Assembly (NCBI RefSeq): GCF_018853465.1
Contig: NZ_JABBOU010000068.1
Coordinates: forward strand, 1-59,573
Direction: 5' to 3'
Length of the DNA stretch: 59,573 bases
Source of the DNA: Acidithiobacillus montserratensis
GTDB taxonomy: Bacteria; Pseudomonadota; Gammaproteobacteria; Acidithiobacillales; Acidithiobacillaceae
The stretch's first letter is position 1, and each line of letters starts with the position of its first letter. The position numbers were made by a program, and so were the translations under genes. Of this stretch, positions 10,253-22,805 are shown piece by piece. The notes under the pieces were generated by a model, which was not told the origin of the DNA, did not search any database, and worked only from the letters and a program-made list of their open reading frames with translations.

Positions 10253-11593
10253 TCACCCTGCTGCGAGGATCTCCAACTCTGCTGCCAGTTTTCTGGCAAC
10301 CCGGTCTGCCAGTTCCGCCGATTTCGCTTCCACCATGATACGCAGCAGAGGCTCTGTACCTGAGGGCCGGACCAGCAGGCGGCCCTGGTCGGTCAGAGCC
10401 TGTTCCGCCGCCGCAATGTACTTTCGGGCTGCCGGATGATCGAGCAACTGTCGTGCATCTGCCAGCCGAACCCCAATCAGCACCTGGGGGTAAGGTCGAT
10501 AGCCGGCGCGCAGCTCTGCCAGACTTTTGTGCTGTCTGCGCATAATGGCCAACACCCGCAAGGCCGCCAGTATGGCATCCCCTGTCGTATTGGCGGGAGT
10601 GATAATATGCCCCGAAGATTCCCCACCCAAAGTAAAACCATGCTGCTGCATGGCTTCCAGTACATAGCGGTCACCCACGGCACTGCGTACAAAAGGCACC
10701 CCCAGATCAGCCAGACTCTGTTCCAGGGCGAGATTGCTCATGAGCGTGCCCACCACGCCCGATAAAGCATTCTGTTGTTGCATATCCCGCGCCAATAACC
10801 AGATGAGTTCATCACCATCCAGCACTTCGCCTTTTTCATCTACCAGAATCAGGCGATCGCCATCCCCGTCAAAAGCGATGCCGAGGTCTGCCCCGCTACT
10901 ACGCACCGTATCCTGGAGAATTTCCGGGCAGGTCGAGCCGACTCCTGCATTGATGTTGATGCCATCAGGTTCTACACCCAACAACGTCAGCGCGGCACCC
11001 AACTCCCGGAACACCATGGGACCCACCTTGTAATTGGCGCCGTGGGCACAGTCCACCACCAGATGCAGGCCGCGCAAATCCAGATTGGCCGGAAAGGTGG
11101 TCTTGCAAAACTCCACATATCGACCGGCGGCATCATCTATCCGCCGCGCTTTGCCCAGTTGCTCGGAAGCCGAAACCAGCATGGGTCGATCCATCCAGGC
11201 TTCGATAGATTCCTCCTGGGCGTCGGGTAGCTTGTAGCCGTTTCCGGAGAAAAACTTGATGCCATTATCCTGATAGGGATTATGGGAAGCACTGATGACA
11301 ATGCCAGCATCGGCGCGCAGAGTACGGGTCAGATAGGCAATGGCCGGTGTGGGCAAGGGACCAACCAGCAACACGTCTACCCCGGCGCTGGCAAGACCGG
11401 ACTCCAAGGCGGATTCCAGCAAATAACCGGACAGCCGCGTATCCTTGCCTATGACCACCCGGGGACGCCCGCTTACTCCGGCGGTCAGCACATGCCCCGC
11501 TGCCCAACCCAGCTTCAATACCCATTCCGGATGAATCACCGAATCGCCAACCCGGCCTCTGACGCCATCTGTGCCAAACCACTTTCTGCTCAT
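10253..11593 (-). CDS. glmM: Phosphoglucosamine mutase
   Basis: Converts glucosamine 6-phosphate to glucosamine 1-phosphate for UDP-GlcNAc, peptidoglycan and LPS. The active-site phosphoserine loop (GIVISASHNPYQDNG), the metal loop (AFDGDGDR), the sugar loop (GGESSGH) and the phosphate-binding RPSGTEPLLR are all visible. It has 446 residues, normal for the family. Its ATG overlaps the folP stop (ATGA), and the order ftsH-folP-glmM matches E. coli. Confidence 0.97.
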   Translation of the reverse strand: MSRKWFGTDGVRGRVGDSVIHPEWVLKLGWAAGHVLTAGVSGRPRVVIGKDTRLSGYLLESALESGLASAGVDVLLVGPLPTPAIAYLTRTLRADAGIVISASHNPYQDNGIKFFSGNGYKLPDAQEESIEAWMDRPMLVSASEQLGKARRIDDAAGRYVEFCKTTFPANLDLRGLHLVVDCAHGANYKVGPMVFRELGAALTLLGVEPDGININAGVGSTCPEILQDTVRSSGADLGIAFDGDGDRLILVDEKGEVLDGDELIWLLARDMQQQNALSGVVGTLMSNLALEQSLADLGVPFVRSAVGDRYVLEAMQQHGFTLGGESSGHIITPANTTGDAILAALRVLAIMRRQHKSLAELRAGYRPYPQVLIGVRLADARQLLDHPAARKYIAAAEQALTDQGRLLVRPSGTEPLLRIMVEAKSAELADRVARKLAAELEILAAG

Positions 11594-12455
11594 GGAGTTA
11601 TCCTCAAGGACTGCGCTGCGCCCTGTTCTTGTATACCTGTCCAGACCCTGATGGCCTGCACTGTTTCTGCGACATCATGGACCCGCAGCACCTGGGCACC
11701 ATGGGCCACGGCCCACAGTGCGGCGGCAATGCTTCCCCCCAGCCGCCGGGCGGCCTCCGACACCCCCGACAGGGTACCAATCATGCTTTTCCGCGAGACA
11801 CCGACCAGAATCGGTATTCCCCAGGTCTGCAAATCTTCCAGATTTTGCAAGAGCAGGCAGTTACCCTGCAAATCCTTGGCAAAACCCAACCCGGGATCCA
11901 GCAGCAATTGCTCGCGCTGAATACCGGCTGCTTCACAAGCCGATATTCTTTCCCGGAAAAAATCCTGTACCTCGCCGAGCAGATCAGTATAGCGGGTTTG
12001 CCCCTGCATATTCCTGGGTGTGCCGCGCATGTGCATCAAACAGACAGGAATCTGCAACTCCGCGAGCAGCGCCAGGGAATCGGGATCGCCGCGCAGTGCC
12101 GTCACATCATTCATCAGGCCAGCCCCCAAAGACCAGGCTTCGCGCATGACCGATGCCTTGTAGGTGTCTATGGAAACCGGCAAAGGCACTGCAGCCATTA
12201 CTGCTTCAACAACCGGCAGCAGACGCTCCATTTCTTCACTGGCAGATATGGCGGGAGCGCCGGGACGGGTCGATTCAGCACCAATATCAATGATGTCAGC
12301 ACCACTCTCCCAGATCTGGCGAGCGCGCATGACGGCCTGATCCCGACGAATAAAAGCGCCGCCATCGGAAAAAGAATCAGGGGTAACATTCAAAATCCCC
12401 ATAACACAAGGGCGCCCCAAATACAGCGGGCGCCCATTGCAGTTCAGCGTTACGG

Positions 12456-12459
<4 letters not shown>
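11590..12459 (-). CDS. folP: Dihydropteroate synthase
   Basis: Condenses p-aminobenzoate with dihydropterin pyrophosphate in folate synthesis; it is the sulfonamide target. The signatures GILNVTPDSFSDGG and DIGAESTRPGA are present, with LMHMRGTPRNMQ and the C-terminal VGVSRKSMIG loop. It has 289 residues. It starts with TTG, which overlaps the ftsH stop as TTGA; no ATG is available before the conserved GILNV block, so translational coupling to ftsH is likely. Confidence 0.96.
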
Positions 12460-14381
<1,922 letters not shown>

Positions 14382-14477
14382 AAGTTACCCCCCGCAAGGG
14401 AGAATTTGGACCTGATTCAAGATGGACAGACACTTTGATGTTAGCCCCCTGTAAAGCTACTGACAATAACCTTTTTT

Positions 14478-15923
14478 TCATCCCTGGGTTCCTCCGACCG
14501 TCAGGTCGCGTATTTTGAGGGTAGGCTGACCGACCCCTACCGGCACGCTCTGACCATCCTTGCCACAAGTGCCTACGCCTGTATCTAATTGGAGATCATT
14601 GCCGATCATTTCAACCCTGGTCAGCACATCCGGTCCATTGCCAATCAAGGTCGCCCCTTTTACCGGCCGGGTTATTTTACCATTTTCAATCAGATAGGCT
14701 TCTGATGCGGAAAAGACAAATTTGCCGTTGGTAATATCCACCTGACCACCACCAAAATTGACTGCATACAGCCCACGGCGGACGCTGGCAATGATTTCCT
14801 GAGGATCCCGATCACCCGCGCGCATGTAGGTATTGGTCATCCGTGGCATGGGCAGATGCGCATAGGACTCGCGGCGACCATTGCCCGTCGAACGGGTACC
14901 GGTCAGACGGGCATTGAGGGTATCCTGGAGATAACCCTTGAGGATGCCGTCTTCAATCAGAGTAGTGCATTGGGTGGGCGTACCCTCGTCGTCCACATTG
15001 AGACTGCCCCGGCGATTTTCCAGAGTGCCATCGTCCACCACCGTTACCCCCGGCGCCGCCACCCGCTCACCGACCCGGCCACTGAAGGCGCTGGTACCCT
15101 TGCGATTGAAATCCCCTTCCAGACCATGGCCGATGGCTTCATGCAGGAGGATTCCCGGCCAACCCGGACCCAGCACCACGTCCATACTGCCGGCCGGGGC
15201 GGCTTCGGCCTCCAGGTTGACCAGCGCCTGGCGAGCGGCTTCCCGGGCGAAATCTTCCGCCATCTGCCCTTCCAAAAAGTGCTGATAATCAAAGCGACCA
15301 CCACCGCCAGCACTACCCTGCTCCCGTCGCCCGCCCTGCTCGGCAATGGCTGAAACATGCAGACGCACCAACGGCCGCACATCTGCCGCCATGGTGCCAT
15401 CCAGCCGCGCCACCAACACCGCTTCGAAGCGCGCACTGAGGCTGGCCATGACCTGAACAATACGCGGATCCACCGCCCGCGCGGCGCGCTCTACCCGCTC
15501 CAGCAAGGCAATTTTTTCTTCGTTGGGAATGGAAGCCAGTGGATCGGTGGGCTGATACAGAGATAGACCCTGACGTCGTTGCCAGACCAGCCCCCTGTTT
15601 TCTCCACTTTGATGGACAATGGCCCGGGCCGCGTCAGCGGCTGTCAACAGGGCATCCACGGCAATTTCATCCGAATAGGCTAGCCCCTGCCTCTCACCGT
15701 TGATGGCGCGCACGCCCACCCCCTGCTCGATGGAATGACTACCGCTTTTGACCACCCCTTCTTCCAGACTGAAACCTTCGCTGCGGCTGTATTGAAAATA
15801 CAAATCCGCATCATCCAGAGCCCGGTGCGATAATCGGCCAAACACTTTTTCCAGCTCCCCTTCGCTGATGCCGCCGGGTGCAAACAAAGTGGCGCGTGCT
15901 ATATCCAGGGTTGAAGCTGTCAT
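14478..15923 (-). CDS. tldD: Metalloprotease TldD
   Basis: Catalytic subunit of the TldD/TldE (PmbA) protease, which trims unfolded peptides and matures some microcin-type peptides. The zinc motif appears as [11 protein letters not shown], with the further Cys of the family near the C-terminus (VGTCGKDGQ). It has 481 residues. The ATG at 15923 has AGGAAGGA upstream. It diverges from nrdA across a 320-base regulatory region. No pmbA lies in the window. Confidence 0.96.
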   Translation of the reverse strand: MTASTLDIARATLFAPGGISEGELEKVFGRLSHRALDDADLYFQYSRSEGFSLEEGVVKSGSHSIEQGVGVRAINGERQGLAYSDEIAVDALLTAADAARAIVHQSGENRGLVWQRRQGLSLYQPTDPLASIPNEEKIALLERVERAARAVDPRIVQVMASLSARFEAVLVARLDGTMAADVRPLVRLHVSAIAEQGGRREQGSAGGGGRFDYQHFLEGQMAEDFAREAARQALVNLEAEAAPAGSMDVVLGPGWPGILLHEAIGHGLEGDFNRKGTSAFSGRVGERVAAPGVTVVDDGTLENRRGSLNVDDEGTPTQCTTLIEDGILKGYLQDTLNARLTGTRSTGNGRRESYAHLPMPRMTNTYMRAGDRDPQEIIASVRRGLYAVNFGGGQVDITNGKFVFSASEAYLIENGKITRPVKGATLIGNGPDVLTRVEMIGNDLQLDTGVGTCGKDGQSVPVGVGQPTLKIRDLTVGGTQG

Positions 15924-16060
15924 ATTTGATCCTTCCTAAGCATATCTATGGGCTCAGTATGCGCCCAAGAACCCGTTTAGAACAAGTCCAGTTTTATTGA
16001 TGGGAAATCTCATCCCCGAAAACATCTCGAAATCCTTGAAAAATGATTGTGCTGGCCACC

Positions 16061-16103
16061 TTATCCACATCTTGTCACACAGTTATCCACGCTCTCATCC
16101 ACA
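16061..16103 (+). promoter_or_regulatory. Three DnaA-box-like sites upstream of nrdA
   Basis: TTATCCACA at 16061-16069 is a perfect DnaA box. TTATCCACG (16083-16091) and TCATCCACA (16095-16103) each differ at one base. All three face the same way and lie just upstream of the nrdA promoter. DnaA boxes also lie upstream of nrdAB in E. coli, where DnaA controls transcription. Function here is inferred. Confidence 0.65.
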
Positions 16104-16145
16104 ATATGTAGTTGACAACAGCTTCAGCAGGACTATATTTAGTAG
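16099..16145 (+). promoter_or_regulatory. Tandem NrdR boxes over the nrdA promoter
   Basis: Two 16-base sites, 16099-16114 and 16130-16145, have cores CAATATGTAG and CTATATTTAG. Each matches the NrdR core CWATATATWG at 9 of 10 positions. Their spacing is 31 bases, about three helical turns, as is usual for paired NrdR boxes. The first touches the -35 and the second covers the -10, so NrdR binding should block RNA polymerase. Confidence 0.8.
16112..16139 (+). promoter_or_regulatory. sigma70 promoter of nrdAB
   Basis: TTGACA at 16112-16117 (perfect -35), 16-base spacer, TATATT at 16134-16139 (-10). Transcription should start near 16146, leaving a leader of about 98 bases before nrdA. Confidence 0.8.
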
Positions 16146-16243
16146 GTGAGGCGTCTGGCAAGCATTTGTTTTCCCGGGTGCCCGTCGCGTGTCCTGCACG
16201 CCGCTCTTTCCTGGCCCCTTTCGCCCTGCTTCGGAGTCTTCAC

Positions 16244-19096
<2,853 letters not shown>

Positions 19097-19116
19097 GCAG
19101 AGGAGAATGTACCATT

Positions 19117-20232
19117 ATGTTGAATTTTGAAAACAGTTTGCGTCCCGAGCCGCTGCGCAGCAGCAGTCTGAATGATTTGCCGGAGTCCTTGCCCGAAGAT
19201 GAAAGCATCCGCTTCGCCCGGGTACGGGCCGAGGACAAGCGCATCATCAACGGCCGCGCCGATGTCAATCAACTGGTGCCATTCAAATATCAGTGGGCCT
19301 GGGACAAGTATCTGGCGGCCTGCGCCAACCACTGGATGCCCCAGGAAATCCAGATGTCCCGGGATATTGCCCTGTGGAAAGATCCCAAAGGTCTCACCGA
19401 AGATGAACGGCGGATCGTCAAGCGCAATCTCGGCTTTTTCGTCACCGCCGACAGTCTCGCCGCCAACAATATTGTGCTGGGCACCTATCGCCACATCACC
19501 GCACCTGAATGCCGGCAATACATGCTCCGTCAGGCCTTTGAAGAAGCCATTCACACCCATGCCTATCAGTACATTGTGGAATCCATTGGTCTGGATGAGG
19601 GAGAGATCTTCAACATGTACCACGAAGTACCGTCGGTACGTGACAAGGACCAGTTTCTCATGCCCTTCATCGATATTTTGGCGGACCCCCACTTCAAGAC
19701 CGGCACTCTGGAAAATGACCAGAAACTGCTGCGTTCCCTGATTGTTTTTGCCGCCATCATGGAAGGTACTTTTTTCTACGTCGGTTTCAGCCAGATTCTG
19801 GCCATGGGTCGGCAGAATAAAATGGTCGGCGCTGCCGAGCAGTATCAGTACATTCTTCGCGACGAATCCATGCACTGCAATTTTGGCCTGGATCTGGCCA
19901 ACCAGATCAAGGCCGAAAACCCGCAGCTCTGGACGGAAGCCTTCCAGCAGGAAATTATCGACCTGATCCGGCGCGGGGTGGAACTGGAATGTGCCTACGC
20001 CGACGACACCATGCCGCGTGGCGTGCTGGGCCTCAATGCCCCGATATTCAAGGATTACGTCAAATTCATCGGTAACCGGCGTCTGGTCCAGCTGGGCCTG
20101 CCCCAACAGTATCCAGGCGTGCAAAATCCCTTCCCCTGGATGAGCGAAATGATGGATCTCAAAAAGGAGAAAAACTTTTTTGAAACCCGGGTGACGGAAT
20201 ATCAAACCGGGGGGGCGCTGAGCTGGGATTGA
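19117..20232 (+). CDS. nrdB: Ribonucleoside-diphosphate reductase, beta subunit
   Basis: Radical-generating subunit (R2) of class I ribonucleotide reductase, 371 residues. Predicted metal ligands are D112, E143, H146, E216, E250 and H253. The radical Tyr is Y150 in EEAIHTHAY. The surrounding blocks ([27 protein letters not shown]) recall the chlamydial R2 group, but that group has Glu and Phe at the D112 and Y150 positions, so this enzyme should use a Tyr radical. The C-terminal tail that docks into NrdA is present. It is co-transcribed with nrdA. Confidence 0.97.
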   Translation: MLNFENSLRPEPLRSSSLNDLPESLPEDESIRFARVRAEDKRIINGRADVNQLVPFKYQWAWDKYLAACANHWMPQEIQMSRDIALWKDPKGLTEDERRIVKRNLGFFVTADSLAANNIVLGTYRHITAPECRQYMLRQAFEEAIHTHAYQYIVESIGLDEGEIFNMYHEVPSVRDKDQFLMPFIDILADPHFKTGTLENDQKLLRSLIVFAAIMEGTFFYVGFSQILAMGRQNKMVGAAEQYQYILRDESMHCNFGLDLANQIKAENPQLWTEAFQQEIIDLIRRGVELECAYADDTMPRGVLGLNAPIFKDYVKFIGNRRLVQLGLPQQYPGVQNPFPWMSEMMDLKKEKNFFETRVTEYQTGGALSWD

Positions 20233-20458
20233 TGCATATAGAAGGCAAAGCCGCCTTGGTGTGATTACTGGGAGCGCGACTGAATCTAGGAGTTTGGACG
20301 GTTTACCGGGAGTTTTCGGACTGTTTTCTATCTGGATAAATTTAAGCTGTCCTAAAAATTTAGGCACCGGCAGATGCATATAAAGAAACAATGCACTGAT
20401 TTTTGGTTCTATTGAATTAGAAAGTAGGGTATGGGTGGACTTTTGCAGTCTAAATTAC
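20233..20458. other. Non-coding stretch before the integron cassettes
   Basis: A+T-rich stretch with no convincing gene. It contains the perfect inverted repeat CCTAAAAATTTAGG (20351-20364) and a 10-base direct repeat GATGCATATA at 20231-20240 and 20373-20382. No attI site or integrase gene is recognised, and no terminator with a U-run after nrdB is clear. Confidence 0.4.
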
Positions 20459-20465
20459 GTTAGGC
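20459..20465 (+). other. Integron core site GTTAGGC at the start of cassette 1
   Basis: The sequence fits the GTTRRRY crossover core. Recombination would occur between G20459 and T20460. It is the exact reverse complement of GCCTAAC at 20745-20751, the matching end of the attC of the same cassette, as expected for one excisable cassette. Confidence 0.6.
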
Positions 20466-20491
20466 TGTGCTTGCAGAATTTGGAGGCTTTC

Positions 20492-20713
20492 GTGGCAAAG
20501 AAGGAAACACCAAACGATCTCCATTGGCAGCACTTGGCTGATGAGCAAGTCAAAAACGAATACACCGCGTTTCTAGCGGCCGAGCAGTTGGAGCGAACGC
20601 CCCACTCAGGACATTTGTTTTCATTGCGCAAAAGAACAAATGGCTACCGGGAGAAAACGGAGCGAGAACTAATATTGCTGGTCGCTGGTGAACTTCCCTA
20701 CATGTATGACTGA
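20492..20713 (+). CDS. Hypothetical protein in integron cassette 1
   Basis: Unrecognised 73-residue, highly charged soluble protein beginning VAKKETPNDLHWQ. No signal peptide or membrane segment is seen. The GTG start at 20492 is favoured because GGAGG lies seven bases upstream and because it falls inside the cassette. An open frame to 20435 would cross the cassette boundary at 20459. The gene fills the space between the core site and attC1, the usual layout of a one-gene cassette. Function unknown. Confidence 0.6.
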   Translation: MAKKETPNDLHWQHLADEQVKNEYTAFLAAEQLERTPHSGHLFSLRKRTNGYREKTERELILLVAGELPYMYD

Positions 20714-20744
20714 ATCAGTTGCTCAACAAGATGTCGCTGGCACA

Positions 20745-20852
20745 GCCTAACAATTCGTTCAAGCCGAGACCGCTTCGCGGCCTCGACGCTGCGTCGGAAA
20801 TTGTCACATCGTCAAGGCCGCAAAGCGGTCCGGCTTAACTCAGGCGTTATCC
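20745..20852 (+). repeat. Integron attC site 1 (long, 108 bases)
   Basis: Begins with the inverse core GCCTAAC and ends at the core GTTATCC (20846-20852). Inside, arms TTCAAGCCG and CGGCTTAA pair, and a second pair (GACCGCTTCGCGGCC / GGCCGCAAAGCGGTC) matches at 14 of 15 positions, so the single strand folds into a long imperfect hairpin. The flanks AACAATTCGTTCAAGCCG and CTTAACTCAGGCGTTA are typical of mobile-integron attC sites. The last six bases belong to the next cassette, which explains the departure from GTTRRRY. Confidence 0.85.
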
Positions 20853-20865
20853 CACAGGGAGAAAT

Positions 20866-21657
20866 ATGAAGCGCTACGAAGAAAGCCTGTTTACAGTTCG
20901 GTTCGTCGGCCCGAAACTCGATACAGTTGGCGTTGGAATTTATGATCTTGGCTTAACACTCGTGGCATTTCAGCGCCTTGTGCACAAGGCTTATTTAGAA
21001 AAAACCGATAACATTCGTAAAGGTGCATTCCCTGATAAGAATCAACGCCAAGAACTTTCTCTACAAATTGGAGAAAGACGCCGCGAATCGGATGCATTTG
21101 GGTTAATACCAATCATTACAAACCCAATGACACTTCAAACCCTAACGTACTGCGCTAACGCCGCATTCAACGGGGTTGTTGGTTATTACTCTGGCAAGGT
21201 CATAGAGCGACTGCGAAACGAAAATGACGAAACAAAAAAACTGTTTATCGGTTCCATTTACTCAGAAGTGACTAACATTGTTGGCCGCATTGACGGTAGG
21301 GCGGCGATTCACGGCATAGAAATAAATGCTCCTTCCTTGCCAAACGCCCAACCTCTTCTATTTGATGAAGCAAAAAAAGAACAAATTAATTCTCTTCGTA
21401 ACGAGTATTTTCTTGGCGAAGTTCAAGAAATTACTGGTGAAGTATTCAAGCTCTACCCAAATAGCGGAATCGTTGCAATTCGAAAATCCAAGAGGGGAAA
21501 ATGCACGGTATTTCTTAAGCCCGACCTATTCGACAAAATTCGATATGCGGAGCCAGGCCAAAACAAAGTGAAGTTCACTGGCCGCCCTCGCTACGCGCTT
21601 GGTGTCGAAACCAAAGCGATAACGGAATTTGAGGCTTATGCAATTGAGTTCGCATAG
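20866..21657 (+). CDS. Uncharacterised 263-residue protein in integron cassette 2
   Basis: I do not recognise this family. It starts 20 bases after the cassette junction with AGGGAG before the ATG. The protein looks soluble overall. An N-terminal beta-rich stretch (FTVRFVGPKLDTVGVGI) leads to a helix (LTLVAFQRLVHKAYL), with a Gly/Tyr-containing hydrophobic stretch near 106-118 and a basic C-terminal part. Codons are visibly more A+T-rich than in the flanking housekeeping genes, consistent with transfer. It ends directly at attC2, so it was mobilised as a single cassette. A role in phage defence or stress would be speculation. Confidence 0.75.
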   Translation: MKRYEESLFTVRFVGPKLDTVGVGIYDLGLTLVAFQRLVHKAYLEKTDNIRKGAFPDKNQRQELSLQIGERRRESDAFGLIPIITNPMTLQTLTYCANAAFNGVVGYYSGKVIERLRNENDETKKLFIGSIYSEVTNIVGRIDGRAAIHGIEINAPSLPNAQPLLFDEAKKEQINSLRNEYFLGEVQEITGEVFKLYPNSGIVAIRKSKRGKCTVFLKPDLFDKIRYAEPGQNKVKFTGRPRYALGVETKAITEFEAYAIEFA

Positions 21658-21700
21658 GGCTAACCCGCCGTTCGAGAGCCGCTTAATTTAGGCGTTGAGC
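21658..21700 (+). repeat. Integron attC site 2 (short, 43 bases)
   Basis: Begins GGCTAAC (one mismatch to RYYYAAC) and ends with a perfect core GTTGAGC (21694-21700). The stop codon of the 263-residue gene lies at its left edge. It keeps TTCGAG and CTTAA half-arms with a very small loop and is shorter than most attC sites. Cassette 2 starts TTATCC and its inverse core should read GGATAAC; the observed site differs at one base, which supports pairing of the two ends. Confidence 0.6.
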
Positions 21701-21778
21701 ATCTAGTTGGACATTTCCCCTTCACTCGGCACCAAACCCGCAGTATAACTTTATAATATCTTTACGGAGACATTAGCC

Positions 21779-22003
21779 ATGGGAAATCAACTCGAATTGC
21801 TCGAAGCCGAAGCCTTGAAACTAACTGCAGGGGAGCGCGCAGCTTTCGCTCAGCTATTGCTCGCTAGTTTCGACGAAGATAACGAGATTGAGGAAGCGTG
21901 GGCCGCCGAAACCGAACGCAGAATTGCTGACATCGAATGTGGGGTATTGCAAGTCATTCCAATTGCTGACGCTCTTGCACAGGTCCGTGCAGCGCTGAAG
22001 TGA
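21779..22003 (+). CDS. Addiction-module antitoxin (TIGR02574-like)
   Basis: 74-residue acidic, helical protein beginning MGNQLELLEAEALKLTAGER and containing AFAQLLLASFDEDNEIEEAW, the pattern of small addiction-module antitoxins paired with RelE/ParE toxins. A GGAG site lies 10 bases before the ATG. A TATAAT at 21752-21757 may be its own -10 box. Its TGA overlaps a GTG start of a toxin reading frame by four bases, the usual arrangement, but that toxin is cut short. It is the first gene of cassette 3. Confidence 0.75.
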   Translation: MGNQLELLEAEALKLTAGERAAFAQLLLASFDEDNEIEEAWAAETERRIADIECGVLQVIPIADALAQVRAALK

Positions 22004-22074
22004 GGCTCGTCGTAACTCCACCGGCGCTCGCCGAACTGCACTGTCAAGATGGCGGTTTTCACTCTTCAAGTTAA
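22000..22074 (+). pseudogene. Truncated RelE/ParE-type toxin
   Basis: A GTG start overlapping the antitoxin stop opens a frame reading [14 protein letters not shown], a typical RelE/ParE N-terminus. After about 14 residues the similarity ends and the frame closes at 22072-22074. A normal toxin has 90-105 residues, so the catalytic part is missing. The break lies near 22041, where the DUF167 remnant begins. Confidence 0.65.
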
Positions 22075-22183
22075 AGTGAAGCCTCGGTCCAAGAGGTCTG
22101 CCTTCATACAGCAGTCGGATGGCTCGTGGATAGCTCAGCTCAAGTCTCCACCCGTGGATGGCAAAGCCAATGCTGAGCTACTG
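22049..22183 (+). pseudogene. DUF167 (YggU-like) protein, 5' remnant
   Basis: The first 45 codons from the ATG at 22049 read [16 protein letters not shown], then [20 protein letters not shown], which is the conserved N-terminal half of the DUF167/YggU family. The similarity then stops; a full protein would have about 90-100 residues. The open frame runs on to 22399 but overlaps the rhodanese gene in another frame and looks random. No ribosome site precedes the ATG. It is probably the product of a deletion that joined it to the toxin fragment. Confidence 0.65.
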
Positions 22184-22201
22184 CATCTCCAGCAGAGCAA
22201 C

Positions 22202-22210
22202 TGCTATAAT
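22202..22210 (+). promoter_or_regulatory. Extended -10 promoter before the rhodanese gene
   Basis: TGCTATAAT provides a perfect -10 (22205-22210) with the TGN extension. The -35 region is poor, as is common for extended -10 promoters. Transcription would start about 50 bases before the rhodanese ATG. Confidence 0.5.
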
Positions 22211-22265
22211 TTGATGATAGCTGGAGCGGCACAATACTTAAAAGCAGCCACAAACGGAGACAAAA

Positions 22266-22733
22266 ATGACCATGACAGCAAACATGACGAGCACCGAAAT
22301 TCTCGAAAAAGCTCACGAACGTGCCCAGGCGGCTGGCAAGCGCCATGCCGGGGATCTGACTCCGGAAGAGGCTCACGCCCTGCTCCGCGACCATCCTGAA
22401 GCCATGCTGGTGGATGTACGTTCCCACCCGGAACTGGATTTTGTCGGCTTCATTGAAGGAAGCAAGCATATTCCCTGGCAAAATTATCCCGGCATGACGC
22501 CCAACCCGGACTTTGACCAACAGATAAAGGAAACGGCCAAGCCAAAGCATCTCCTGCTGCTCTTATGCCGTACCGGAGGGCGTTCCCTGGCGGCTGCCGA
22601 ACATCTGGCCGACTTGGGTTATCAGCACTGCTACAACATTCTGGGGGGTTTTGAGGGCAAGCACGACCCCCAGGGTCAGCGTGGCAAGGTGGAGGGCTGG
22701 AAAGCCAGCGGATTACCCTGGAAGCATAAATAA
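22266..22733 (+). CDS. Rhodanese-like sulfurtransferase
   Basis: Single rhodanese domain, 155 residues, probably cytoplasmic. It transfers sulfane sulfur to a thiol acceptor. The active-site loop is CRTGGRS with the catalytic Cys, preceded by a hydrophobic strand (KHLLLLL). The substrate-strand [20 protein letters not shown] block is the classic rhodanese entry motif. GGAG lies nine bases before the ATG at 22266. It stands alone between the cassette region and the fpg-like gene. In a sulfur oxidiser it could take part in sulfane-sulfur handling, but no hdr or dsr partner is nearby. Confidence 0.9.
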   Translation: MTMTANMTSTEILEKAHERAQAAGKRHAGDLTPEEAHALLRDHPEAMLVDVRSHPELDFVGFIEGSKHIPWQNYPGMTPNPDFDQQIKETAKPKHLLLLLCRTGGRSLAAAEHLADLGYQHCYNILGGFEGKHDPQGQRGKVEGWKASGLPWKHK

Positions 22734-22805
22734 AGCCCCCCAGGGCGATCCGGTTCGGCGCGGGGCAAACTCATACGCGACCCGGAAAGCTGGACAAAGT
22801 CAGAC

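Noticed and set aside
14395..14421. Heat-shock (sigma32) promoter before ftsH: CTTGAA with a C-rich -10
   Set aside because: The -10 matches poorly and the implied transcript start would fall too close to the ATG to leave room for the ribosome site.
16061..16103. Chromosomal replication origin
   Set aside because: Only three DnaA-like boxes are present, with no dnaA, dnaN, gidA or AT-rich unwinding region nearby; nrdAB control explains them better.
16112..16243. N-terminal extension of nrdA by 44 residues
   Set aside because: It would put coding sequence over the -35, the -10 and both NrdR boxes, has no ribosome site, and is not like the family N-terminus.
22138..22144. GCTCAAG as the inverse core of a third attC
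   Set aside because: It ends AAG and not AAC, lies inside the DUF167-like coding remnant, and has no paired arms nearby.
22184..22399. C-terminal part of the DUF167-like open frame
   Set aside because: After codon 45 the residues no longer match the family and the frame overlaps the rhodanese gene in another phase.
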